From positions 8,805,001 through 8,869,000 of the forward strand of contig CM032123.1 in the NCBI GenBank assembly GCA_018894105.1: a stretch of 64,000 bases of DNA. The letters run 5' to 3'. Within the stretch, counting starts at the first letter, position 1; the number at the start of each line of letters is the position of its first letter. Below the pieces are notes generated by a model that was not told the DNA's origin, did not search any database, and saw only the letters and a program-made list of their open reading frames with translations. Positions 37,016-47,837 of the stretch are shown here, piece by piece. The position numbers were made by a program, and so were the translations under genes. Source of the stretch: Jacaranda mimosifolia (Eukaryota; Streptophyta; Magnoliopsida; Lamiales; Bignoniaceae).

Positions 37016-37689
37016 ATGATGTCCTTCAAATGGATTTTTCCAATTTTCTCTTTAATCAAATGGGTTGTGTAAGAAATTTTGTAGCCCTATTTTAGAAAAT
37101 AGTCATTTGAAAGTCCAAAAACAGATTTCCAGTATCCCAAAAGCCCAAATCAAATTTCTTATTGATTATGTAACTAAACGTGGGTCTTCTTGGGCTAGAA
37201 ATGATTTTTTTTTTAATTCTCTTTTTTTCTAAAGCCTAAGAATAGTTTTCCAATATTCCAAAAGCCCAACTCAAATTTCTCTTTCTATGGGTTGGTAATT
37301 ATGTAACTAATATTTGGTTTTTTGGGCTAAAAATAATTTTTTTTTTACTTTATGTTTTTCTTAAGATGATCTTTCTTGATTTCTCAACTATAAGACTCAA
37401 ATCTAAAATTAATCCGTTTTCAAGTATATAAGTTTACAATCAAATTGCTCCATTATCTCTTAAAAATGATTAACTTTGATTCAAATTACATTAGATAGTC
37501 TTTTAGGAGTTAGTTTGTCAACTAGATAGAGTAACAAGTTACTTTCTGACCAACTTAGAAGCAAACAAATCAAACCCTCAATTTCTGTGAATTTGACTCT
37601 GAATTGAATTTTGATGAGTGCCCACTTCCTTTGTCACTTTTTCTCGACTCCCTTTATCAGAATTATATGTATGTAATTCATTTATTTTT

Positions 37690-37973
37690 TTGTAGAAAAT
37701 TATTAGGTTACTTTCCATTTTATTGAGTTTTTCATATTACATATATATTGTTGCTAATATTTATAAAGAATCAAACTTTTGTTCTTATCTTTTTTTAAAA
37801 TTGATCGTTTTTACCATTTCAAATTTCTTAAACATTTTGATTGAATATAAAATGGTTTATTTTGAGTATGTTGAAGTAGAATAATAATTGAGAATCTATT
37901 TAAAAAATTTAAAATTATGTTGAGCGCTAAATGCTATCAGAAAATTAAATGTGTTTAGAATAGTTTTTTTTAG

Positions 37974-38007
<34 letters not shown>

Positions 38008-38370
38008 GGGGCTCCTCAACTAGGTGTGTGCATTATTTCTTGGGGAACCTGCAGGCTATTAATTTGGATCAGAATTAAGCAAGTCTATTTTTTTTTTGTT
38101 AAGCTTTATGTTCTCTATGCATTAAATATGATGTATTGTTTTATTTGCTTCGTGTATTCTATTTGTATATTTTGTTATGCTATATCTTATAATTATAAAA
38201 AAATTTATTGATATTTTCTTTTTAAATAGAAAGTTTTTATTGATAAAGTAACTTGTTATGGAAAAAATTTATTGAAGTTGGTTTTCAATACTTAAATACT
38301 TATTATGTTGAATTATTAAGGAATTTACAATGTTTTATTTTATTTTTGTAGATGGTTTACTTATGATTGA
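37690..38370 (+). repeat. Direct duplication, copy 2, interrupted by a poly-G tract
   Basis: Second copy of 32545-33255, about 5.1 kb downstream and immediately before the Helitron coding region. Where copy 1 has a run of T before GGCTCCTCAACTAGG, this copy has a run of 31 G (37976-38006). Confidence 0.75.
37976..38006 (+). repeat. Poly-G tract of 31 bases
   Basis: An uninterrupted run of G, followed by A and four more G. A tract of this length could form G-quadruplex structure, but homopolymer length is error-prone in sequencing. Confidence 0.8.
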
Positions 38371-39084
38371 TTTTGTTGATTCGTGAAATATGTTACTTGT
38401 TTTAAGTCTTTACATTGATATATTTCATCTTCTTTTTTATTGTTATGTTGGTTAATAAATTGAAGTTTTTAATATAGTGATTTTACTTTGTGTCTTTTTT
38501 ACATGATATTATTATATGTGTCAAAAAGACATATGAGTTCTCCGATGGATCGAGATGAACCAAGAAAGAGAAAACATAGAGAAAGCAAAGGAAGTTTATC
38601 AAAATAAGCTTCCTGAAGACAAGGCAAGGTTACTTGCAAGGTGTAGGGACAATATCAAGCTCGTGTGGAGAGATCGAGAGTGGTATCTTCCATAGCAAGT
38701 GAATCTGTTCATTTAGAAATTTCATGTAACAATGAAACTATTGCAATAGATCAAGTCTCTAATTCTTTTGAATCTACATCATTCCAAAATGTAACATCAA
38801 TCAACTTTGCGTCTGCTTCAAATGGACAAGCTTTTGAATGTAATCAGGGTTTAACAACCTTTTTGAATTCAACTCCAACACCTTCTCGTTTCTTGCATTT
38901 GTTATCTATTCCTACATCTCCTTGGTCTTTGCCACTTGCCCTTCCTAGCTCACATTGTTATGCCAAAAAGTTTTTTTTTTCGGAACCTCTTTCCTTTTGT
39001 TGTGCAAATGGTGAAGTTTCTTTGTTGCCTATTTCTTTTAATCCAATATTGCATCATCTTTTTGTTGTAGACAAAATTGATCTT

Positions 39085-39164
39085 GGGCAGCATTTTAGAA
39101 GAAGAGTTTGAACCTAATAATAATGGGCAGCATTTTAGAAGAAGAGTTTGAACCTAATAATAAT
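39085..39164 (+). repeat. 40-bp tandem duplication inside the Rep pseudogene
   Basis: Two identical 40-bp copies (39085-39124, 39125-39164), beginning GGGCAGCATTTTAGAAGAAG, followed by an AAT microsatellite. Since 40 is not a multiple of three, the duplication shifts the Helitron reading frame. Confidence 0.9.
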
Positions 39165-42100
39165 AATAATAATAATAATTTTGCTCTTACTTCTATTGGA
39201 ATGAAAACTGATCCTCATTTTTGTTGGAGTAATTGGGGCATATATACTTTGAAAGTTAATGGACAAGTATCTCACAAGTTAGAAGCTTTCAATAATTCCA
39301 TTAAACTTCCAAAGTATCTCAGCTATTCCTTTCGGATATAGCTGAAGATATCAGGATTAATACTCTAAAGAGATATGATCTTGATCCTGATATTCTTAAT
39401 TTACTAATAAGAGTATTGGCTGACAATCCATATTTCAAAATTTTTAAGTGCATACAATGTTAGCATAACTTACAAAATTTCAAAGCTATTTTACGTACTC
39501 ATCCTGAATTAAACCAAAAAAATAATATTCCAATAATTCAACAAATTGTTGGAATTTGGGATGAGATAAGTGATGAGCCAGAGGATATGAATCGTGATAT
39601 AAAAGTATATGGTTCAAATTCTGATAGCCATATCATTATGTATCATTATGGATGCTATGACCCATTACAATATCCGTTGTTATTTCCATTAGGACAGCTT
39701 GGTTGGCTTGCTGGAATTGAGCGTTGTACTCCATCTAATCATGTTAGGCATCATTATGGAGGGCAATATTTAGTATCTCCTGGAATTGGTCAATCAGCTA
39801 ATGATGTTGTCAATATAGAAAATGAAGGTAAATTTATAATAAAATATAATTATTTTGATTATGTGTATGTTATGTATAATAATTGTATTAACAATTATTA
39901 TTATATTGTTGTTGCAGTGTATGCTCAAAATAGGAACAAGAAGTCTAATCTTTCATATCGTAAATGCGTTGCTTATAGATGCCAAATATGCCAAAATGAA
40001 TTTAATTGCATCCTTCATTTAGGAAGATTAGGGCAACAGTATAGCATTGATTCGTACATAAAAATTGAAATACAACAATTAGACTATTATAGAATGGAGC
40101 AACAACAGTTTGATGCAAAAACTGAAAGTTTGCAAGGAACTGTTGATTATCTTGGTGTTGATGGTGTGAATGATCCAACAAAAGGAGGGCGTATTATGTT
40201 AATGCCATGACTTTAGTTCAAAAATATGGGAATCCAGATCTTTTCATCACCATGATTTGTAATTCTAATTGGAATGAAATCAAAGAGCATCTTTTGGCAA
40301 CAGAAGAGCCTCTAGATTGACTAGACTTGGTGGCACATGTTTTTTGTGCTAAGCTTTAAGAATCTAAAAATGAAGTTATTAAAAAAAAAAAAACTTTTTG
40401 GAGAAGTAGTAGCATATGTTTATGTTGTTGAATATCTAAAGCGTGGTTTGCCTCATGCTTATTGGTTTATCATTTTGAAACAACAACATAAATTAATTTT
40501 CCTATAATTATATGATTTTATTATCAGTGCTGAAATACTTGATAATTCCAACCCAATGCTACAATCTTATGTTATCTCTCATATGATGCAAGGACCTTGT
40601 GGCAAAGCTAATCCTAAAAATGTTTATTTGAGAGATGGAGTTTGTGAAAATTAATATCCTAAAGATTTTTGTGAAGTTACAAGGCATGGAAAGTATTCAT
40701 ATCCTAATTATAGGAGACGAAATAATGGTCAAAAAGTACTTGTTCAAAATGTATACTTAGATAATAGATATGTTGTACCATATAATCCATATTTATTGGA
40801 TAAATTTAATTGTTATATTAATGTCGAAGTATGTTCTAATTTTAAACTTGTTAAATATCTTTATAAATATATATACAAAGGCCATGATAGGATGTGTTAC
40901 AATATAGTAGAAGATTCTTTTACTAATAATATTGATGAAATAAAAAAATTTCAAAGAGGTCGTTGGATTTCTACTGTTGAAACTTTTTGGAATATATATA
41001 GCTTTGATATTACTCAAATGTATCCACCTGTCATAATTTTACCCGCGCACTTACCTAATGGACAATATATTTGTTTTGGAAGAAGTCGGTCTTTAAATGA
41101 AGTATTATCAAATCTACTATTTGGAAAAATGATGTTGACAGAATTTTTTTGGATGAATGCAAATGATCCAGTTGCAAAAATCCTTGATCTTTTATATAAA
41201 GAATTTCCTGAATATTTTGTATGGGAACAAAAGTATTGAAAGTGGAAATTATTAAAAAAAAAAAAAAAGTTATTTTGGGAAGGTTTGTTGTTGTTGATCC
41301 CACATAAGGTGAACATTATGTTTTAAAAATACTTCTTTCAAATATAAAAGGATCTAAATCATATGAAGATCTTCTTTCTGTTAATAATCATCAATATATT
41401 GACTTTCGATCTGCTGCCTTACATTAGGGATTACTTGAATCATACATTTATGCCGAACAATGTTTAGAAGAAGCTAGCCACTTTCAAATGCCATATGCTT
41501 TACGTAAGCTTTTTGCAATTCTATTGGTTTTTTATTCCTCTCTTGATCCTAAACAATTATTTGAAAATTTCTTTTTTGTTCTTTTTGATGATTTTAGAAA
41601 AAAATCCTACCTTAAAAATTTAGAAATAGAAAATAAGACACTAAACAGTATTGATGATTTTTTAATGTCTATGAATAAGTCTATACATGATTATTCTTTA
41701 GCTCCTCATTTTCATAGATTAACAGAAGAAGAGAGATTTACAAAAGAATTAGCTTATGAGAAAAATATTAGTGTTTCTCATGAAGATTTATTAAATAAAA
41801 GAAGATTGAATGACATGCGAAAAAAAAAAAAAAAGCACTTGATTCAATAATTAATAAAATTAATAATAACGAATTTGAATAATTTTTTATTGATGATCCT
41901 AGAGGATCAGGGAATTTTTTTTATATAGAGCATTACTTGCTTATGTACAATTAAGAGGACATGTTGCTCTAGCTGTTGCAACAGCTGGCATTGCATCTTC
42001 TCTTTTGCTAGATAGTAGCACTGCGCATTCTAGATTTAAATTACCAATTGACACTATTGGAAAAAATCATACTAAAATAAGCAAGCAATCAAGTCTAGCA

Positions 42101-42723
42101 AAACTTATTCTTATTGCAAAATTAATTATTTGGGATGAAGCTTCAATGGCTAACAGGAAAATCATTGATTGAAAGATATTACTGATCAACAGGATATCCT
42201 TTTTAGTGGTCAAATAGTCGTATTTGGAGGAGATTTTAGACAAACATTACCAATAGTGCCACATTGAAACAAACAACAGATTATAAATGCAAGTTTTGTT
42301 TCATAAAAAATTTGGCCTCAATTAACAAAATTAAAATTACACGAAAATGTTAGAGCAAGAGACGATCTATCATTTACTTCATTCTTGCTAAAAGTTGGTG
42401 ATGGTACTGAACCATATATTTTTGAAGATAATATTTTTATTCCAAATGATATTTTTTTGCCATTTATTGACCACAATTCTTCTATTCAACATTTAGTTAA
42501 TTATGTTTTTCCATGTATAGATTCATTCCCATATGAACCATATGATTTAGTTAGTAGAGCAATACTTACTCCTAAAAATGATTGCATTGTGGAAATAAAC
42601 AATTTATTAATTGATAAGCTTCCTGGAGTACCAACTGAATACATTAGTTACAATAAAGCTTTCCATCCTTATGATCAAGGTCAATATGAAGATTTTTTTA
42701 GTTTTGTTGTTTCAAGCAACTTA

Positions 42724-43223
42724 GAGCCTGTTTGGATTCATTTTCATGGGGTATTTTCATTTTCAAATGAAAATGAAGAGAGAAAAGTTAGTTAGAATAG
42801 TTGAATTTGAAAATGAGTTTTATTTGGATGTGTTGTAGAAAATTATAGATTTATATAGGTTTATATATGTGTGAAAATGAGATGTATTTGGATGTTGAGT
42901 GTTTTTGTATTAAAATTTATGTAGTTTTTGAACTTTAATTGATGATGTGATGTGTGATTGTTTGAAAAAAATATTATAATTATAATTTGAATTTGAATTT
43001 TTAATGTTTTTGTTTTGAATGGTGTATGAAAAGTATTGGGAAGATAAAAAATGATTAAGGTAATGATAAGGGCTGAAAAGGGGATGAAAATGGAGAGAGA
43101 ATATAATAAAAAATGTTTTGAAAATGAAAATATATGAGAAAATAGTGTAGATAGTGATAGTTTTCTGTTATCATTTTTAGGCAAAAATGAAAATGGGTTG
43201 TGAGAATGAAACCAAATAGCATC
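42724..43223. mobile_element. Tourist/PIF-type MITE inserted in the Helitron helicase
   Basis: The 500-bp insert is flanked by TTA on both sides (42721-42723 and 43224-43226). Ends are GAGCCTGTTTGGATTCATTT and the complement of GATGCTATTTGGTTTCATTC, similar over about 23 bp. The helicase reads up to SSNL at the left TTA and resumes with PPHKLILK right after the insert, so removing the MITE and one TTA restores the frame locally. The interior is AT-rich with no gene. It needs a PIF/Harbinger transposase in trans. Confidence 0.88.
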
Positions 43224-43689
43224 TTACCACCTCACAAACTAATTCTTAAAAAAATTGTCCAATAATGCTTTTGAGAAATTTAAATACTGTAGAAGGACTT
43301 TGTAATGGAACATGATTAATTTGTTGTAGATTGGGAGAGAACTTTATTGAAGCCAAAATAGCAACAGGAGACCATAAAGACAAATTAGTATTCATACTGT
43401 GAATTCCTTTAGAATGCATAGATAAAGAAAAATGTCCTATATTATTTAAAAGATTGCAATTTCTAGTTAAACCATGTTTTGCTATGACAATCAATAAAGT
43501 TCAAGGACAAACTCTTAATAATGTTGGTGTTTGTTTGCCACAACTAGTTTTTTCTCATGGACAATTATGTGGCTCCTTCTCGTGCAAAGAAAACTACCTC
43601 AGCAAAACTTCTTATTAAACTTATTTTGAATCAAGATGGAATACAACAATACACTAAACATATTGTTTATGAAGAGATCTTTGCTAAAA

Positions 43690-44580
43690 CAGAGGTCGAG
43701 GAAGGGTGGTTGGTGACCTCCTATTCTCCTCTCTCTCCAAAGTGGCCCGCTTAGTGTTAACCATTTTCTTGATCGCGAACTTAAGTTTCCTATAGACGGC
43801 GCCAAATGATGAGGGTCAGAATCACGTATCAATGTATTAGGTTGGGATCCAGTAATGTCGACTAGGGGATTGTCGAAGGATAAGCTTCTAATATGTTGGT
43901 GTCAAGTCCTGCAATCACTAGCAAATGTTAGGCTAGCCGAGATGCCCTTGGCTAAGGCTCTTCGATGCTCAAGTCAATGTAGAATTGACTAGATAATCGA
44001 ACTGGAGACTGAGGGCTCAAAGTAGGACATGGCATACCTTGCTAAAGGTAATGGATGGGGTATTATAGCCTTCTCCAAGTGGATGATAAGTCCGAAATGC
44101 CCTTATCAAGCATGAAGGACTGTTGTACTCACTGAAGGGTCTTTGGGTCTTCTCCTATATGTGTACTGTTCCAAGTGGCGCGCACTATTCTAGCACAGTT
44201 GAGAAAAGGTAGTACTGTGGTGGCATGCGCCATTAATGCGGGGGCACACCGCCTGATGGAGCATTCAATGCGGCTAGGGGCATTGTAGCCACAGTTTGAA
44301 CTCCTTGGTCGAAGCGCATACTTCTTCAGGGTGCCTCCCCAGGCTCCAATCGACAGGATGTAACCTCATTGCGGTCGGATGAAATTTGGGGTGTACTCTG
44401 GTTATGGTCGACCATGATCTGGTTGATGAGGTGAACGCCTATGCTCATTGCAGTGGGTAAGGTCTTGCTGGTCGAGACCCGATCGATTGGTTGGGCCTAT
44501 CTATGATTGGGCCGTCGTATACCGCACTGCTATCTTGGTCGAGTAATGTTGGGTTGGGCCTGTTGGGCTATCCCGTATCA
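43690..44580 (-). mobile_element. Truncated Ty3/gypsy-type element: LTR, primer-binding site, start of gag
   Basis: On the minus strand, an LTR (44580 down to 43807; 774 bp) begins TGATACGGGATAGC and ends CTGACCCTCATCA (TG...CA). It is followed directly by TTTGGCGCCGTCTATAGG (about 43789-43806), the primer-binding-site type used by many plant Ty3/gypsy elements, and then by an ATG at 43764 opening MVNTKRATLEREENRR. After 25 codons the gag frame stops abruptly at about 43690, where Helitron sequence resumes. The internal region and second LTR are gone. Composition is far more GC-rich than the surroundings. It lies between the Helitron helicase and its RPA gene. Confidence 0.75.
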
Positions 44581-45480
44581 ATTATATTGCATATAGTATT
44601 CTAAATATTTATGCTTGAAAGAAAAACATGCAATTTTAAATCAATATCAATAGCATTATTGCAATTTCAAATTAAGAAATTATCTCTGTAGCATATATAT
44701 ATATATATATATAAATGTATCATCTCTAATAAATATTTGCTAAAGAAATCACAGTAATTAAATAGTAAAATGATAAATATCATTATGCATGTTTTTAGTA
44801 TCTTTTATTATTTTGACTTAGTATACTATAGAATGTATATATATTTGATTTGATAGAAAGAAATATTGGTACACGAATTAAACTACAAATTGTAATATAA
44901 ATTAATAAAATTTAAACAAAATTTTCACATAAAATTGATTATCAATTACTTACGTTTGTCAGCAACTCAATTGTAATACTATTCATATAAAAACAAAAAT
45001 ATTTTCATTCTTCTATTTCTAAAATATCTTATGATCTGCTATGTCCAAACATGAGTGAGTCAACAATTTTGATGAAAGAGACTTGAAAGAATAGAAGATA
45101 ATCAATCAAATTGGTTTTTTAAGTTCATTATTATTAAATTTGAGTATAATTCTTATACTTCTATACAACTTTATTAAATATATATTTAACTTTTACATAT
45201 TAAATGCTCATTTTTCTAACCAATCAATTAATTTTTATTATTAATATTAGCTTATTCCTGCCTATAAGTATTTATTTATTGTATGAAAGTTTATTTCTCA
45301 TATGTAAAATACTATTTATGTTGTGCAGTTTAAAAATTAATCATCATCTTTATAAAAATAAAATAAAAAATTAATTAATATAATAGATTATCAATTTTTT
45401 GATATATGTAATTTATTCTTTGATCTATATTGCAGCACTGTTAATATTCATATTAATTCTATAATATTATTTGTTTGTTA
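44581..45480. other. AT-rich spacer before the RPA-like gene
   Basis: No gene seen; contains a (TA)n microsatellite at about 44693-44713. Probably the native Helitron spacer between its two genes. Confidence 0.4.
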
Positions 45481-45486
45481 TTTATA

Positions 45487-47837
45487 GGGCACCCGGATTC
45501 TAGCCACTATATTTGATGGAGCCATAAAACAGTTTGAAAAAAACATTGTCTTTGTTTGATACATATATAATTTCAAATGCCCATGTTGTTGCTGCAAATC
45601 CTCTCTATGAGAATTATAGCCAAAAATATACTTGGACAATCACTTATCGGACAATGATTAAAAAGGAATTAGAGCATACTATCCCATTATCCGTTGCAAT
45701 TCCTACTTTTCAATCTTTCAGTGCTCTTGCTCCAAATGATTGAAGAACTACTGTTGGTGAGTTAACAAAATAAATAATTTGCTAAGATATATAATAAGTT
45801 TTTATAAATTAATAATTCATGATTTATTGCTCACTTTCAGATATTCTAGCTATTGTGATCAAAAAATTTGATCAACGGACAATTGGAACGGCTCCAAAGA
45901 ACTTCATCATCCATGAATTTGCTATATTAACCCAAGAGTATATCTTCTATCCACTCATTATGCTGTCAATATTTATTTCCAAATTTGTATCACATATTTA
46001 AATATATAAATTAATATATTGATTCAAGTTTAGTAACTGTTATATGTTTTATTAGGAACAAGCCTTTGATATACTCTCTTTGTGGAACAACATAGCTATA
46101 TCTAAAGGCAATGTGATAATGTCTGCAGCTGAACAAATGCCTGTGATTAGTGCAACAAAATTAACTATTTCTACTGATTATGGTAAGAAATTTAAATTAT
46201 TTCTTCTATATTATTTTGTTGGTAATATATGATTAATTTATATATTGAGTAAAATAAAATATCATGTAAATCCATTGTTTTAATTAAAATTATTTATAAT
46301 ATAATAATTTTTGTGTTTAGGAATTTCAGTTGAATCAACTCCATTCACCACGATAACAATTGATCCAGCCATTCCTTATGCACAGAGATTGAAGACATGG
46401 TAAGCTTTCTAAAACATCTTCAGAATATAAATAATTTTTCATTAATGTATCAATAACAAACAAATTATTATTTATTATAATTATACAGGCGCTCAAATAA
46501 TCAACAGGCAATTGTTGATGCTCTTATTGAAGTTGATGCAATGATAAAAGCTCAACAAAGTTCAGTTAATGTTGCTGCTAAGTACCATTCCATCTTTGAG
46601 ATTGTTAGAACTGAAAATGTAAGATTTTTTTTATTATCATAAAAACAAACATATAACTTTTGAAAAGAAAATTTCAGAAATTACACATATCCAAAATTGA
46701 TGCCTATTTGAAAACTATTTTTTGTTTTTACTTATTTTTTGAGCTTTAAACTACAGACTGACATATTCATGTTAAAGGCTGCTATTGAAGTACAAATCAA
46801 GAATAGAAGTTTTTTGTATATGGCTTGTGAAAATTGCCATACATCCTACAGTGCATAATATGATTGACCAATTGATTGCCAAAAATGTGGGAAGAGTACT
46901 CTTGCTAAACCAAGGTTTGTTACTATCTATCCATCTATCTAAGATAGTGTTCAAGAATTAAAAAAAAAAAAAAAGCTATTATTTATGTTGACCAAATTTT
47001 GTGATATGGAATAAAGGTTTGATGCTTTTAAAGTTAGACAAAAATTTCATATCATTGAATTGATAAATGTAGGGAACTTGTTGTTACAAATTGTTGATGA
47101 AACTAGTCCTTTGGAAGCAACTGTGTTTGGTGAAGATGCTGTCAAAATCATTAATATGAATGCATTCATGGCGATGGAGATGTACAATGTTGTAAGATAT
47201 TTAATAAGATATTTATCTTGCTTTTCATTTGAAAAGATGTTATTGATACAAAGTATCGTAATTGTGTAGGGAAATCCGCCTTCTATGGTTGAGATGAGTA
47301 AAAATTTAGAGAACAAGCCATTCTTGGTTAAATTAAAAAGATTTTACAAAAGAATACATGATAGATTGCACACACAATACATTGTTGTGAATTTGGTTGA
47401 AAATGTTGAAAAGAGGACAATAGTGGTGTTACTATGGCCTCTGGTTTGGTATAAAGATTAGAAGAAACACCGTAGGTTGAAAGATCTCACATATCAAAGG
47501 GTCCATTTTCTTCAGGTACGTATAATGCATGGTGTGGCTTGATTATTAGGATAAATATTTTAACATACTTATAATGTTGTTTTTGTATTTTTTTTTTTTC
47601 AAATGTAAGTGTTTGCAAATGAAGAAGAAGAAGAAGAAGTAGCTATTTCTATATCCCAAAAGAAACAAAAGCAAGTTGTAACAAGTTTTATTTTCTTAAT
47701 CAAGTTATTTAACGGTAGTTGTCAAAAAACCAAGATAAATGAAATATTCTTAGAAAAAGTAAATCTTGACTATAGAAGATTCAGAAAGTGAAGGTGAAGA
47801 AAATGAAAGAACTAATGCCTCTGCATCTGAAGAATGA
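45487..47837 (+). pseudogene. Replication protein A 70 kDa subunit-like (RPA1-type) pseudogene carried by the Helitron
   Basis: Exons with GT-AG borders: about 45487-45740 (GTRILATIFDGAIKQFE, then SLFDTYIISNAHV), 45838-45950 (DILAIVIKKFDQRTIG), 46056-46180 (AFDILSLWNNIAISKG), 46320-46400, 46490-46620, 46757-46913 (FLYMACENCHTSYSA ... CQKCGKSTLAKPRF), 47017-47190 (LLLQIVDETSPLEATVFGED) and 47270-47837. This is the order of OB-fold DNA-binding domains ending with the C-terminal domain and its CxxC...CxxC zinc site of RPA70. The protein coats single-stranded DNA. The last exon ends with an acidic tail (EDSESEGEENERTN). An extra A in the run near 45540 shifts the frame, and stops follow PND (45741) and in the zinc site, so it is a pseudogene. 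RPA-like genes are known passengers of plant Helitrons, proposed to stabilise the single-stranded intermediate. Confidence 0.85.

Larger units (their letters stand above)
38555..43690 (+). pseudogene. Helitron Rep/helicase (RepHel), many stops and frameshifts
   Basis: Blocks in order: an N-terminal basic helix (KLPEDKARLLARCRDN, about 38600); the Cys block CYAKKFFFSEPLSFCCANGE (about 38960); TSIGMKTDPHF (39190); YDPLQYPLLFPLGQLGW (39660), then an intron (about 39829-39917); the Rep region with LVQKYGNPDLFITMICNSNW (40215); the HUH site as KRGLPHAYW (about 40437) and the two-Tyr site KYLYKYIYKGHDRM (about 40853); then a Pif1-type helicase with HVALAVATAGIASSL (41960), Walker B LIIWDEASM (42125), and after the MITE LQFLVKPCFAMTINKVQGQT (43456) and FSHGQLYVAPSRAKKT (43551). 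A working enzyme nicks and unwinds DNA for rolling-circle transposition. Here the second HUH His reads Tyr, the Walker A Lys position (GSGN, near 41910) reads Asn, and about ten or more stops or shifts are present. It is plainly inactive. Confidence 0.9.
38555..47837 (+). mobile_element. Helitron coding region (Rep-helicase plus RPA-like gene), degenerate and invaded
   Basis: The Rep/helicase pseudogene (38555-43690) is followed in the same orientation by an RPA70-like pseudogene (45487-47837), a pairing known from plant Helitrons. A MITE and a truncated LTR element lie inside. The Helitron ends (5' TC, and 3' hairpin with CTRR) could not be located, so the coordinates mark only the coding span. 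Confidence 0.75.

Noticed and set aside
37951..38211. Frame with a poly-Gly tract
   Set aside because: Created by the 31-G run; the duplicate copy at 32.5-33.2 kb lacks it.
42861..43184. 107-codon minus-strand frame
   Set aside because: Lies entirely inside the MITE; AT-rich, no domain.
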